From NCBI GenBank assembly GCA_949317995.1, contig OX439040.1, positions 25,105,830 through 25,169,829 of the forward strand: a stretch of DNA of 64,000 nt, given 5' to 3'. The first letter of the stretch is position 1. Every line of letters begins with the position of its first letter. Below, in pieces: positions 1-12,734 of this stretch. The translations under genes and the position numbers were made by a program. Source of the stretch: Acholoe squamosa. Taxonomy: Eukaryota; Annelida; Polychaeta; Phyllodocida; Polynoidae. The notes under the pieces were generated by a model. The model ran no database searches. It saw nothing but the letters and a program-made list of their open reading frames with translations, and was not told the origin of the DNA.

Positions 1-299
1 CTGCGGGCTATCCAGTGTATAGATAGATTCACGTCAGGTTGAACCCTACCCCTCCCCCGACACCATGCTTGTACATGTAGTAACTAGATTGATTGTGATA
101 ACTAGATCTATATGAGAAAAGAATGCATATATATGTGATGCCATCTGGTGTATGCCTTACAAACTACTCACTGGTTGATACCTTTTCATATCATGCTGAA
201 GGCTAACTTTTAATATCTGTGATCCAGCTGCACTTGTAATTTTAGGTATCAACATAGCGCCAGGATATCCCTGGTGGTGTACGGTATGTGCTCCATTCA

Positions 300-382
300 G
301 TGCTGGGCATGACCAAGAATCGAACTCTCAAACTTTAGATGCAAAGTCAAACAGGATACCACCAGATGACAGAGGCCTGTGT
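300..382 (-). repeat. possible tRNA-derived SINE head or tRNA pseudogene
   Basis: Read on the minus strand, the segment has an A-box-like TGGTGGTATCC, an anticodon-arm-like stretch and, further on, the B-box-like core GTTCGATTC at a tRNA-like spacing. The T stem does not pair cleanly, so this is not a functional tRNA gene. It could be a tRNA-related SINE head or chance. Low confidence. Confidence 0.25.
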
Positions 383-1558
383 AAGAGTCCTGTGTTAAGG
401 CCTCTACATATAGACCACTTAACACTATTCATTACATTTTTTATTGCGAATGCCGAAAAACTTTAAAATATGACTGAAACCATTGGTTTAACATACCCTT
501 TATGGACCAGTAAGGTTCACAGCTACAATTTGAGTAAGTCATAGACATGTGTAGTTACTCTTATATATCTTTCTCTCCATATTTGTTCAAACACTATGTA
601 ATCTTATGATAAGGTCACTCAAACTTCAAGGTAAAGTATCTTTGAACTGGGATCTTCTATGTTTATTAGTCAAATAGATATGACATGCAATCATATAGAG
701 TACTTTGGTAAAAGCGTGGTCAAGATTTAGGTACAGTGTACTTTTATGCCATGGGAATGGTCCACCATTATCATATGGTTTTCTCATATTATTGAGGACA
801 TGGTATAACTACATTGTATATGTTTATGGCAGACGAAGAAACGTCCTTGTTAAAAAGTGAGATTGTTGCCTAGGGATAGGGAAACTTTATCCTTTTAAAT
901 ATGGCATGAAATCATTCTAGATTCATTTTGCCTTTACAACGCACAATTCGTGATTAACCCTCTTACAGTACATCATGCTTTTAGCTATATCAATCTGCCA
1001 TTGCCAATATCATGCATTTTTGCAGCTCGTGAGTTACTTACCTCTACTAGGTTTTTACATGTCAGATACATAGATTTAGACACTTTGTTGCCCTTCAAAT
1101 GTCTGTATATTACCTCTGGACATAAGGACTTTAAACACAACCTCTCATTTTATACAAGCAGAAACTGGCTAAATGTCTATCACTGTCTATTGTCTCAAGA
1201 TTTGAGCTGAAATCATGGGAAATATGCCGATGTTCTATTATTGGGTAACCATGCAGAAAGCTGGCCAACGCTTGATTGCTTCCCTTCTTTTCTTATGTTC
1301 TTAAATTATCTTTCTTTTAGTAGCCTTTGCTATTACTTGATAAAATAAGTTAAGTAAGGTGAGCAGGCGAAATAATTGTGCTCTCCCGCTAACTCGTCCC
1401 CTACAGTTGACAGTGAATAGGCATAGTAGTACAAGGTACCCCGATATGAATAGGCAGGGGGTATCAACTCATCAGATCAAGCTGGATTATCTAGGCTTAT
1501 CTCTAGAACTATGGATGACAGGCATGGGTGGCATGGGAGTGGCCGATTTTACCTGTGA

Positions 1559-1566
1559 AAGAGAGC

Positions 1567-1622
<56 letters not shown>

Positions 1623-1706
1623 GACAGAGACAGAGACAGAGACAGACAGAGACAGAGAGAGACAGAGAGATACAGAAACAGAGACAGAGACAGACAGACA
1701 GACAGG
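1559..1706. repeat. GA / GACA microsatellite
   Basis: A pure (GA)n run passes into GACAGA and GACA units and then runs into the duplicated unique sequence that starts near 1705. The long Arg/Glu and Ser/Leu frames across it on both strands are translations of the repeat and not genes. Confidence 0.95.
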
Positions 1707-1740
1707 GCCAAACCAAACAACACTATCCTCATTGTGTAAC
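1672..1740. repeat. 69-bp direct duplication, copy A
   Basis: Identical over 69 bp to 2466-2534. It covers the 3' part of the GACA microsatellite and the unique tail that begins GGGCCAAACCAAAC. Copy A is followed directly by the 380-bp repeat; copy B is followed by unrelated sequence. The local order is therefore a mosaic, not a simple tandem duplication. Confidence 0.9.
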
Positions 1741-2117
1741 ACTTTGTGTGTCACATGCCACTTGTATAGCCATGGCCCATGTTGATCTATAAAGAATATG
1801 TTGTCCATGAATGATGTATGTAAATATAGCACGAGAAATAAACAAGTATAGTAGATGGGAAAGGACTTAATTAGTTGGGAGACAGTAACATATCAGGTCC
1901 ATACCATATGTACGTAATCTATACAAACAATCAGTTAAAAGACCTTACTCAAAATACCCTCCCTTGTCAGGAAGTTAGTGGTCATCAGTTCAAAGACCCT
2001 CAAATTAGTTAATGAAGGGCCTTAAATCCTGGAGTTGTGAATTCATACTCCACGAATACACTGGAGGGAATAGTTTATCCACCTGAACCTAGGTTCTGAG
2101 GTCCGTACCCAGTATAT
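1738..2117. repeat. 380-bp direct repeat, copy 1
   Basis: About 97 percent identical to 4741-5122 in the same orientation. It begins AACACTTTGTGTGTCACATG and ends near CCCAGTATAT. I see no terminal inverted repeats or target-site duplication, and no coding frame. It is either a segmental duplication or a copy of an unclassified dispersed repeat. Confidence 0.9.
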
Positions 2118-2465
2118 TGTAATGGTTTGTATTACTATTTCGGTGGTTCGGGCCTTACTGATCAGGAAAGAAGGAGTAAGGCGGTAATTCAAGTGTATGC
2201 CAACGGATGTTTTATTACTTTAGACACTTAACGGCTACCCGGAAGATGATGAAGGGGCAGCTAATGTTAATCAAAGATGTTACATGGTCAGAGGCCAGGG
2301 GGGCCTCTGACGTAGCGGCTGAGCCCCGGTCTTTATATACGGACCTTGGTGTTCGTCGTCAGATGTCCCCACAGGCCCGGATCGGTGCAGCCACCTATCC
2401 GGAACCTGAGGAACACCCAACGACTGGACAGAGACAGAGAGAGAAACAGAGAGAGACAGAGAGAG
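2118..2465. other. unique segment between duplicated blocks
   Basis: A moderately GC-rich stretch with no convincing ORF. It holds a palindromic AGAGGCCAGGGGGGCCTCT near 2290 and a TATATA motif near 2335. It separates the two 69-bp duplicates. An LTR or promoter remnant is possible, but I cannot support it. Confidence 0.3.
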
Positions 2466-2534
2466 ACAGAAACAGAGACAGAGACAGACAGACAGACAGG
2501 GCCAAACCAAACAACACTATCCTCATTGTGTAAC
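2466..2534. repeat. 69-bp direct duplication, copy B
   Basis: Exact match to 1672-1740, preceded by its own short GAGACAGA microsatellite from about 2428. Confidence 0.9.
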
Positions 2535-3838
2535 TGTGAAACCTGGTGTACCAAAATCGCCGGACCAACCCAAACATAATTCAATTCTGAGATTTGGGTC
2601 CACCTTACGTTCTGAATTCCTAATCATAATGCATGTTTATACAGGTCAATGCCCTATAAATACCCCATCCTCAATCCAGTGTCATGAACTGTTACCTGTG
2701 TCAAGGTCGTCAATCCTATATGACCTTCAAAGAGGAGTCAATTTTCAAACACTTAATTTCCTCTTTATATCATGACATTCTCCTAGTTAACCGGGGGCAT
2801 GCCTAGTCACCTCCCTGACATATCGGACCAAAAGCTGTGGTTTATGCGACCAGCCTCTTATGCTCTAACTGCCCCTTTTAATTCATAGTCTTATATTGAT
2901 AGGATTTATTTTTAGCAAAGCTAAGAAAAATCGGAATCAATTCGAGGTTTGTAAGAAAGAAAACTCCCGGAAATATCCTGTTCCTGTCAGTATAGTAGCC
3001 CCTTTGTGCAGACTTTTACTGACATATGATTGAGAAAAACGTAGACATCTTTATTGCTGTCCTACACGTGGGAACGTCCTGTAGGCGTAAGCCCTTAAGG
3101 GCAACAACATATTGACATATTTATAAGATACATAACACGATCAAAGTGATCTGACAACAATGATGATATACAGGGATATATGATGAACGAAATCATAATA
3201 CTGTCAGAAACTATTTTTATTATATGATTAATGTTACATGGGCATTGAAGCTGTTATTAATGTCTAACCTTCTTCTGACCTATGTAAATATTCAATACAA
3301 GTTGACCAAGGCAAAGCAGGTCAGTTTGAATAAGTAAATCCATAACAATATATCATGTGTGACGTTGTCTGTCTTGATAACGCGGTCACATCATATGGTT
3401 GGAAAAAATCACAATGTATCACATACAACATATAAATCTTAATCAGAATATACTGATGTCCCATGCTTTCCAGTCTACCAATGGCGCCTTGGGGCTCTAT
3501 ATATGTGTCGCCATGATGAGATAATGGGCACTGGTGCATGAATGCAGTAATCGTGATATGCTAACCTGTGGAAAGCTTACATTTTTTTTGGCTTAGTGTC
3601 TTTGGTTTTAAAATAATGCTCTTTATCCTATTCTTTTTCCCATTCTCAATAACTAATTCGAATAGAGGAGATTTACAGTACAGCATTTTTGTGTATCCTA
3701 CAGCAGGATTTTCATGCCGTATTTATACTCTCATAGAGTGAATCAAATGCAAATGGGCAAATGAAACACTGCTTTCAAAAGGTATTTTACAAGGGCCTGT
3801 ACCTTAAGGTTTACCTGACGTGGGCTTGACACCTGTAA
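2535..3838. other. no gene or repeat recognised
   Basis: AT-rich sequence. Short frames lack coding character and there are no paired splice signals that I trust. Confidence 0.4.
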
Positions 3839-3885
3839 GACACACCTGTAAGATCCTCTACCTTGGATCCCTGCCTACCTGGCAG

Positions 3886-3943
3886 CTGTACATCAGACCA
3901 GTGTGACCCCCTGATCTCTGACCTCAAAAAGGTCAAGATACAG
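3886..3943 (+). CDS. possible small internal exon, unrecognised
   Basis: A pyrimidine-rich acceptor (CCCTGCCTACCTGGCAG) precedes an open segment that ends in ATACAG|GTAACA, a fair donor. In the open frame (incoming phase 2, outgoing phase 0) it encodes about 19 residues including CDPLISDLKKVKIQ. The frame is open from 3839 and would also read through the donor to a stop near 4006, so a longer terminal exon is an alternative. A second acceptor-like site lies 48 bp downstream, before another open stretch. I recognise no family. The short length makes chance a real possibility. Confidence 0.22.
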
Positions 3944-4740
3944 GTAACACTTTGTGTCTACCCTGTTTCACCCCTCACTTTCACTTTCAGTCTATACCCC
4001 TGACTGATATTACCACTGACACCTACCATTACCTAAATTTTAAAGATGTATATGTAGGAATGTGGGTTTAGGGGTGAAAACAATCCTTATTATTCAGAGA
4101 GGAGCCTCACTGAGAAAACATAGGCACAACAGTCAAACAGACAGAGAGGGAGACAGAGGTAGACAAACCAAAACTGGACAAAGTGATAGATACTGGGAGT
4201 GTACGTGGTAGAGTTATGGACAAGGGAAAATATATATGTCAAAAATGAAAGACAGGAAATTCGAGTCTCTGTGATCAAAAATCCCTTTTAATAGGCGCAC
4301 TCCAACCTGAAAACTGCATCCCCTATAGGCTAGAATAAATCAGTACACATCCCTTCAGGACCACACCCAGATGTACATCGATCCCAACATCACATACACT
4401 CACAATAACAGACCTACCACAGTCCTTCTCAGTTCATCTCTAGCGTAGCAAAAGTCAAAATGGTATGTGATAATCTCAACAGATAGTGAGTGTAAATAAC
4501 AAGAGGTGAATTGATCATAAATTGCAAATAGCAGTTGGGTAGAGTAAGCAGCACCGACTGAAGGATAACGCAAAAGGCGACCATTGCAATTGTAGTACCA
4601 CTTGACAGGAGAGAATTACCACAGGGGTTTGTGGATTTCGGTGCGTCTGCAAGCAAATTCATCAGGCTCCTTCCTTGCAGTGGTTAAATAATCGTAAACC
4701 TTATTGTGACGTTGATACCCTCCATGTCACAGCTTTTAAA

Positions 4741-5122
4741 AACACTTTGTGTGTCACATGTCACGTGTATTGCCATGGCCCATGTTGATCTATAAAGAAT
4801 ATGTTGTCCATGAATGATGTATTTAAATATAGCACGAGAAATAAAAAAGTATAGTAGATGGGAGAGGCCTTGCGTAATTAGTTGGGAGACAGTAACATAT
4901 CAGGTCCATACCATATACGTAATCTATACAAACAATCAGTTAAAAGACCTTACTCAAAATACCCTCCCTTGTCAGGAAGTTAGTGGCCATCAGTTCAAAG
5001 ACCCTCAAATTAGTTAATGAAGGGCCTTAAATCCTGGAGTTGTGAATTCATACTCCACGAATACACTGGAGGGAATAGTTCATCCACCTGTACCTAGGTT
5101 CTGAGGTCCATACCCAGTATAT
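4741..5122. repeat. 380-bp direct repeat, copy 2
   Basis: Partner of 1738-2117, with scattered substitutions, a 4-bp insertion near 4868 and a 2-bp deletion near 4915. Its left flank is unrelated to the microsatellite that flanks copy 1. Confidence 0.9.
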
Positions 5123-5494
5123 GATGGGTCCGTTGGACACTGTCAGGTGCCTGGCCCACTTACAGATAGAGATCACAGACCTTACCCACTCAGCGTCCGC
5201 TGACCCCTACCGGTAAATCTAGCCTCAGTTCACAGCCAAGCCTATTTATCACTATTTGATTCCCTCCACTACATCTATCTTCGTCTGAAACATGAACAAA
5301 ACCACAAAGAGTACGTAAAGGTCCATTGGAAGCAATTTTTCCTTTAATCATGTTTTCCCCTCTTTTTTCTTTTTTTTTTGTTTTAAACAGATTTAACTTG
5401 ATTGATGAACAACAGCTTTAATAGGTGCAAACGTCAAAACAATTAAAGTTTATATGAAAAAAAAGTGTTTTCATTCCTCCTATGTTTGTATGAT

Positions 5495-5607
5495 ATAGAG
5501 AGAACTAAATAACCGTGGTGTACAAGGTGGCCGATCCACCACGAGGGAGACGACTCCCAAGGGGTGGATGGGCCACCGAGGACAACAGGGGAGTTTAGTT
5601 CTCTATG
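5495..5607. repeat. small foldback element
   Basis: Outer arms ATAGAGAGAACTAAAT and GTTTAGTTCTCTATG are inverted. Inside them GGTGGCCGATCCACC and GGTGGATGGGCCACC form a second inverted pair. The nested palindrome of about 113 bp resembles a MITE. No target-site duplication is obvious. Confidence 0.6.
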
Positions 5608-6237
5608 TTTTTAGAGGTTTTAGATAAGAAAAAAATCAACAAACTTTAATTGTCGAAGCGACGCTTTAGTCTTCTCGTCTGCCATGACAGTTGTATTCAT
5701 CCGCATAGTGATGCACCACTCAGCCTCCGCGCTGGTTTCGTACTTTTCGTACGGGGAAGATGATCCAACTATAAATTTATGTTTTTAAGCCCGTAATAAC
5801 CTGTAATTTCTCTGTAATATCTAAATATTTTAAATGCCAATATGATTATGTGTTGAGGGAGTGTTATAGTTACCACGGCGTGTCATCTTCTTAAGGGACT
5901 ATGTTTTTTCTGGTAGATGTTCATGTCTTTGAGTTTCATACTTTTCATCGTTTTTTATTTATATTTTTATATATAGAATTTAATCGTCTTAATTAGCACT
6001 TTTAACATACATTTCTCATCAGATTCAAATTAAATAAACACAAATTCAGCTTTTTTTTAATGAATTCGAACGCCTTAAACTTTATTTTGGAAATGAGGCC
6101 GTTGACCCAGTTAGAAATTGAAAGTGAACATAACAAGATGGCCATGCCCTGTCTCCCACGTGAGATTGTTTTTAATCATCATTCATCGGCGGGATTTTTG
6201 GAGATACATTCACGTTGGACTGCCTGTTTGAACTTAC

Positions 6238-6405
6238 ATTGTAATTGACATTTAAATGGATATTTCCTGTAATGCTGGCCCCAGCGAACATGCCGGTAGT
6301 CGCCACAGCAAATCGATCAAAAGAGACCGCTGTGCCTGAAGCACCTTCCCCTGCATCCCCCCTCCTTGTCCCGGCTGGAGTACCATGGGGGCAGGATCCT
6401 GAAAC
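6238..6405 (-). CDS. internal exon candidate, Gly/Ala-rich protein, unrecognised
   Basis: On the minus strand a strong acceptor (pyrimidine run ending TTTTCAG) opens a 168-bp segment that closes with AAT|GTAAGT, a consensus donor. The frame is open across all 56 codons with phase 0 at both ends, so the exon could be skipped without frameshift. The product is rich in Gly, Ala and Thr, with a stretch like FDRFAVATTGMFAGASITGN followed by IHLNVNYN. It is a GC-rich island in AT-rich surroundings. The plus strand also has an open frame from an ATG at 6272 to a stop near 6407, but it lacks splice signals. I do not recognise a domain. The paired consensus sites and phase favour the minus strand. Confidence 0.42.
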
Positions 6406-7020
6406 CTGAAAAGAATATCATCTCAATGCATCATTACAATCACCATACAATCATATATGCAACTAGAGAGCAAGACAGACAAGCATTGCGACAGGAAACC
6501 AGCAGCTCTGTCAATCAATGTATACATATGAGCAGGGTATCAGATTTTCCCATGGATGTATAATTCCCTCATCATTTCATGGTGGTTATACAACCCTATA
6601 TATCAATCACACACACCGGTGCCCTATGTAGCTTCCTACACAACCCCTACCCCTGCAGTCCCAATAATAGACCTTCACACCTGGCCTCCCCTCTGCATCA
6701 TATCATGCAGAGAGCTGCCTGGTTGTAGGATCATCACACAGCAGCATCCTAGGAGGGGCGTAGTGGGGCATACGGTATTGAAGGGTATTAATAACGGCTG
6801 GTTGGTGGGGCTCTGAGGCAGTTAATTGGTGTCACCTTGGTCTGGAGGTCAGGGCAGCTGTGTATGTGAGCTAAGAGATTAGATATGCGGATGGATGGTA
6901 TGGTCAACTGATGCATAGATATTGGTGATTTATATCACGCCATTCTGATTCATGGCCATTCTGATTCATGGGAATAGAAGGAATGAGTGTAGTATGCATA
7001 TCCCAATTCCACAATCCGCC

Positions 7021-7437
7021 TAGAGCATGCTTCCTGACCTTTCCTGTCATCCTCAATACCCCCTCTCTCTACCTGCCTGGCTACTCGCCCTCCTCCCCTC
7101 CCCTCTGTTTCCTGGTTCCCCGCCCTCACCCCTTTAATATTGACTATCTACTCCTCTGCCAGCGCCCCCCCCCTCCCTCCTCCCCATTCCTCAGTACCTC
7201 CATGCCTCAATCCACTCCATCTCTGTCTGTCACATTGCCTGTCTCTATGATTGCCTTTCACCTACTATCCTAACTCACTCCTTGTCTATCGTTCTTTCTG
7301 CTTCGTCACTGCCTTCCCTGTCTTCACCTTGATAGTATCATCCCAACTCCCATATCGAGCTTTCCTGCCTCCCTTCATCCTTCACCTCCATACCTGTGTG
7401 ACTCTCGCCTCACCCTCAGCCCTCGCCTCACGTCCAC
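7021..7437. repeat. pyrimidine-rich low-complexity tract
   Basis: The plus strand is dominated by C and T over about 400 bp, with runs such as CCTCCTCCCCTCCCC and an eight-base C run. Apparent Pro/Ser/Leu-rich frames follow from composition. No gene is supported here. Confidence 0.7.
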
Positions 7438-7441
7438 CTGA

Positions 7442-10400
7442 GAGGAGAGAAAAATTTGATTGAACTTATTATGATTGAACTGAATGAAGTTTGCTTTGGC
7501 TATGACTCCTGTTATAGACATTTCACGTATAGACATTTCATTACAAGGAGCAAATGGCCACTTTTGCCTCCCGCATGAGTCCAAGTGTAACGCAGGCTTT
7601 ATACTTACAATGCTGTGTTGTGCTGGCAGGCTGATGGTAGTTAATACCATGTTACAATGGCACACCTCAGGCAGCAGTCTATGTGTCTACATACATTGAG
7701 TGATACTTCCTCCTGTGAGTGAGTCTTAGGCCTTTGAGGACAGCATTATAGATGTAACATGTAGAATCACCATTATGATGAACAATGCACTTCTAGCATA
7801 ACTATAAAAACAGATCATCATACAGATCTTTGAGAGTGCATCGTTCATGTATACCATTGGGAGGATTTACAGTTAACATTAGTGCGCTATATATACCTGA
7901 AAGGGTTAATGACTATACATGATACATGGCAGAGTGCAGCACCTAGTTAACCATGGGACAGGCCTGTCCTTCAATAGACTAGGTCGTCATGCCTGGAGGC
8001 ATCCCCCCCTACACATCCCCCAGCTCAGCACACCTCACACCTCCCTGGCCACCTGTCCTCTACTCACACCGACAACATACCTCCACACATGGCCTCCAGA
8101 CTGTGGACATGGTGGACATGGAACCTGGCCATCATTAACTCAGGTGTTTACCTGAAGTGACTACTATAACACGCACTATAACTGGATATCTAGGTTACTC
8201 TATGTGCAAAATCTTTACTGAAAGTGGATTTATTGTGAGTGCAGTTGCCAAGTCTGTTGTCATGGCTTCATGAGGTAATTCTCCTCCTACCATGGGGGAT
8301 GTTCGATGGATTGTGTAGAGTTGTGTATGCATGACCTGGGAATGGTCAGTGCCCATGTTAACGAGATACTATGGCAAAGGGCCATAGCAAAGCCACTGAG
8401 CTTGATATGGAAGAAGGGCATAATTATTTATATTTTGAGAGTATAATATGATAATCATATTTCTTCATATGACCCAAGAGAAGAGGATTCTGCACTTTGA
8501 CAGCCATAACAGTCTCTGGATGCATTGACATCAGAGGCTCATCATAATATTGAGGTAGCCTGGATACCTTGCCACAACAGGAATCAATATTATTGACATC
8601 AGTGTGTATTTATATAGATATAGAAAAATACTAACATATGTTTCACACTAGCTGTTATGGCCAGGATCACTCTATAGGACATTACAGCACACATTTGGGA
8701 CTCAGGGGCATTCTCCAATGGATTTAGGGCATCTCCACTACATATAATCCCTGATGTCCAGAATAATAGCAATGTCACTCTATGACTACTCAGCATAATT
8801 TACAGAAGTCATCTCGTCAGACATTTCCTTCACCTCTCAGTGCCAACGGTGGTTGTTTAGTTTTTATACAGTCACCACGTGGTTGTACCCACACGAGACC
8901 ACATGGAGGACAGGAATACAGCCCTGCACATAACATATAGGATGTATTCAGGAAGGTGCAATAAGTACAGAGATAATATAACACACCAAACCAGTGAATA
9001 ACATACCCTATTGTGTAAACACTCAGCAGGCCACCAATCACACAATGTCTACCAGATTTATTTGTGATTAGGATTTGACATTTTTAAACTACCGTGGAGA
9101 ATGGAGATGTGTATATAGCGTTTTTATGTGAAGGCGTGTTGGCTATTACTCTATGTAACTAGGACACTGGTGTGTAAATGACTATGAGAGGACAGAGACG
9201 TGTGGGAATGTATGTGTACTCAAGTGGTGCCTAGAATAAAGGCAATGGGACAGGCATAAGGACACTCTGCAGACATGTCCTCACCTCTGATCTTCTACCT
9301 TTTTAAGTCTCTGCTAAAGGTTTAATCCTCCCTGTATTAAAAGGGGAAATGGACCTTACAATGCTTGTTAGCAGGAAGAATTAACAAAGAGCATTTATAA
9401 TAACCACCCTTCACCTTTTGGGGAGATCTTGAATTTCCATCTGATCCCCAGAACTAAAGTTTGAATGATTCACTATAAACTCGTTGTGTGCTCATCACGC
9501 ATATTAGCATCGTATCCATACCTACCCAATCATGAGCAGACACTTCCTTTTACATCCGCGAAGTCAATAGCCTAGAGCAGAGACTGAAATCGAATGGAGA
9601 ATACAGGGGCGGCTGGCATATGATCAGTATCAATCACCAGGTGGAAATAGTCTTCTTGTCTTGAGTGAGCTTCCAAGACATACATCATGGGGCAAAATTG
9701 GGTTCGTTTTATAGGGAGGACTGGGCATGGCATACTCACATGTAGGCACCATGGAGGCAATGCTAGAGTATTGGGGTTTAATATGTCAGGACAGAGGCAT
9801 ATAGGCGACCACAGCTGAACCTCTCAGCTACCTATAACCAACACTGTGTGTCTACCATTGATGTACAACCCTTCAGGTTGAGGGTTTCTAAATGCAGATC
9901 ACTACGTATGTATGCATGCCATGTACAGAGCAGGAAAAGGACGCACTTGGAGTGTAAATAAGACTTGGAGGAATACCTTTTACCTCCCAAGGCCCTTGTA
10001 GGATGTAAAGAAAGCCAGAAAAGGGAGACTCCTCCGCGTGATATGGTTATATCTATGGGTCTAGACGGAGTAAATCTAGTCTATCTACCACCATGACCTG
10101 AGGCAGGAGATATATACTTTAAATGGTTGCCACTTGTGGGAATGTACATTCCACCATTAGCTATATAGCCGATAGCAGATACTTCAGAGTAAAGGAAAAT
10201 GGGAACAGCAAAGTAAATGAGCCCAGCTATTGTCAACACAGCTACTTGAAAGTCAACAATACACCATGCATACTCCAAAAGCAACGGACATTGCTCTAAG
10301 GGAACTTTTCAAGACCCCATCCAGGGTTCCAGATGGGTGAAGGATGTGTGATTATATCCTGCAATGTCAGGCAGGAATGATAACAATATACAGAGCTTAT

Positions 10401-10949
10401 TTTACCACCAAAGACCACCCTTACAGCAACCCCTGACAAAGGAAGGAGGATCATATACAAACACACTGGATCCCTGTCCCTGACCTTAAATCTACAATGG
10501 GATCCCAAAGTCAAAGGTTACTACAGTCAGAGGTTGAACGTCCCCAGTGGTTGCACCTGCCCCTCCTCCACACCATAGGTGCTTGGAACCCCCTGATGGT
10601 GACACCCCGTAATGGTAGGGACAATGGATACGAACCAAAGAGGATCCGGAATGAACAAAATGAGCTGCACTCTACCAAAGTGCATTGTTTAAATTATAGG
10701 ATATAACTAAAGCAAATATAGAACATGATGAATATATTATTTTATTCATATTGTAGTCATTCTGAAAAGAACGTTTTTCCATGCACCGAAAGTTGAACTA
10801 CATTCACCATTCACACTTTGGTGCTGAATATATATGATTCTTCTAGTTAGATCTTCGTTACAACCACGGTATACAGTAGATAGTTACTCAGCCCATTTTG
10901 TAGTACACTATCTCATGAAGTATCAGGTGTACAGCAGGCCAATCATAGG
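7442..10949. other. no gene recognised
   Basis: AT-rich non-coding-looking DNA. Minus-strand frames near 9.6-9.76 kb and 10.08-10.51 kb include hydrophobic stretches but lack convincing paired splice sites. No terminal-repeat element is seen. Confidence 0.4.
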
Positions 10950-10955
10950 GATGAG

Positions 10956-11560
10956 CTATAGCAGCTTATCAATAGCTGACTTAACTCTTCTCAAAGTTGG
11001 TAAACGCTGTACATCTATGGGTAATTTGTCCCATAGTGTAACACCCCTATAATAGGGCCATTTCTCATAGAAGGCACCTTTTGCCCTTATTTTTGCAAAA
11101 TGTATTTTCCGATCACCCCTTGTCCTAACTTCTGCCTGCTGTAGAGCCTCATCCCGGTTTGCCTTTCTCCACATGATGCATAGCATGCGATTGCTGTTTC
11201 CTGCGTATTTCAGGGGTATCTACCTTACATCTTTTATGCAAACTTATAATACTAATCTCTCGTACTCTTTTGTTTTGACAAACTTGCAAGGCCTGGTTCT
11301 GCATCATTTGCAACTTATTAAGCTCACCAACATTACAACATCCTGTATAGAATGGACAATATTCAACTGTGGGAACAACCATTACCTTATATATATATAT
11401 ACACAAACTTACATCAACAGACATACTTACAAAGTCTGCATAGTTTATAGAGCTTATTTCCTAGACCTTTCTTGACTTTTGCTATATGAGGCTCTATATA
11501 GTTAATTTGCAATCTAACTCAGCACCCAGGTATGAGTAGCCATCACAAATTGGCAGCTGA
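10956..11560 (-). pseudogene. LINE (non-LTR retrotransposon) 3' fragment, RT C-terminal region
   Basis: Minus-strand frames broken by frameshifts read, in order, the GYSYLGAELD strand that follows the RT catalytic region, a KVMVVPTVEYCPFYTG thumb-like segment, a QALQVC helix, and a C-terminal EVRTRGDRKIHF ... YRGVTLWDKLP block. This order is typical of the end of ORF2 in the Jockey/CR1-like LINE group. The C-terminal block closely matches the fragment at 61.6-61.85 kb (both share VRTRGDRKI and the pattern LPT-RR-K-A-DK), so both belong to one family. The catalytic core is missing, so this is a 5'-truncated, dead copy. Confidence 0.8.
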
Positions 11561-11769
11561 TTAATTATGAGTATGCATCTACTGTGCCCATTCAGCTTGC
11601 CTCTGATTTCACAAATTCTAGCCAGGCACCACACTACCACACTGTATGACCAAACGGATCTCACAAAGGATGTGCTAGTCCCAGAACCAGTTACCTTTCC
11701 TAGTATCTTTGCATGACACACGTGTGCCACACACACCCTGCTTGTGTCAGCTGTATAGGGCATTGATCC

Positions 11770-12734
11770 AATCGTTAAATGGAGCTGTGGCTTATGAAGG
11801 GCGTGACTGCATGGATATAGCTATACAGTGTGAGTAGGTGTGGTCTCCCTGTCTCAGGAGCAACTGGTAGTCACCTAGAGTCTGTCTTATACTGCTGTAT
11901 GAGCTGCCCTGTGAGCTGCTCAATGACATGCTCTATACTGCCATTCAGTGTTATGCTGGAGGAGGTGCGTAACCGGCACCAGCCTGGATTGTATTTTGTA
12001 TAGGCCTATAGGTTACTGCCCATGGAATACACACCACACTGCATGTTGCCTATAACAAAATGAAGGATATTTGAAATCAATAATTGTGTATATCAATGTG
12101 GATTATATAACAGGTGTCTACACGTACAAGGGAAGAGTGATCTAGATATATATTCATTGATACAAAATGGAGTCTTACAGTAGAGGAGGGAAAACTCACT
12201 GGAGCAAGGCTCATTTGCTGAAATTTGGAATGTCATGAAAATGATTGCATTTAGAACTAGGCAGTGTAGATATGGATATAGACTTGCAGTACGTGTATGA
12301 GGGAAACTGAGTGCTCTTATTAGATATGGAAGGAACTGGTGACACCTCAGGGAATATACAACATATCACCACACAATTGGAATAAGTAATTACCTTATCC
12401 TCTAAATATCTTATATCGGCATGTGAATTCTGAGTTATGCTAAATAAAACGGAAAAGAAGGGTCTGATTCTAAGCCCCTCCAGGATAATCCCATCTTTCT
12501 GCAATGATCTCTCTAGTCCTCACAGATCTAATTCATGTACGGATTATGAAGACATATTTTTCAAAGTATGGCCATCAGCTCCGTAGGGAATGTCTTACAA
12601 TATGGCCGTAGTATGACCCATACCTTGCAGAGTAGAATGGCGGATAAGTAACTAAATATTAGCCTAGGATTGACACCACTGACCATGTTAACTACACAAA
12701 GTGGCCAGGTGGTGTAGACAGAAAAAGCTGAGTC
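11770..12734. other. no gene recognised
   Basis: AT-rich. No repeat with recognisable ends, and no coding frame with splice support. Confidence 0.35.

Noticed and set aside
1359-1832. Overlapping 80-126 codon frames on both strands
   Set aside because: They translate the GA/GACA microsatellite; Arg-Glu and Ser-Leu runs are repeat artefacts.
4429-4662. Minus-strand frame with a hydrophobic stretch resembling a GPI-anchor signal (NPCGNSLLSSGTTIAMVAF)
   Set aside because: About 40 further residues follow the hydrophobic stretch before the stop, and upstream exons are not identifiable.
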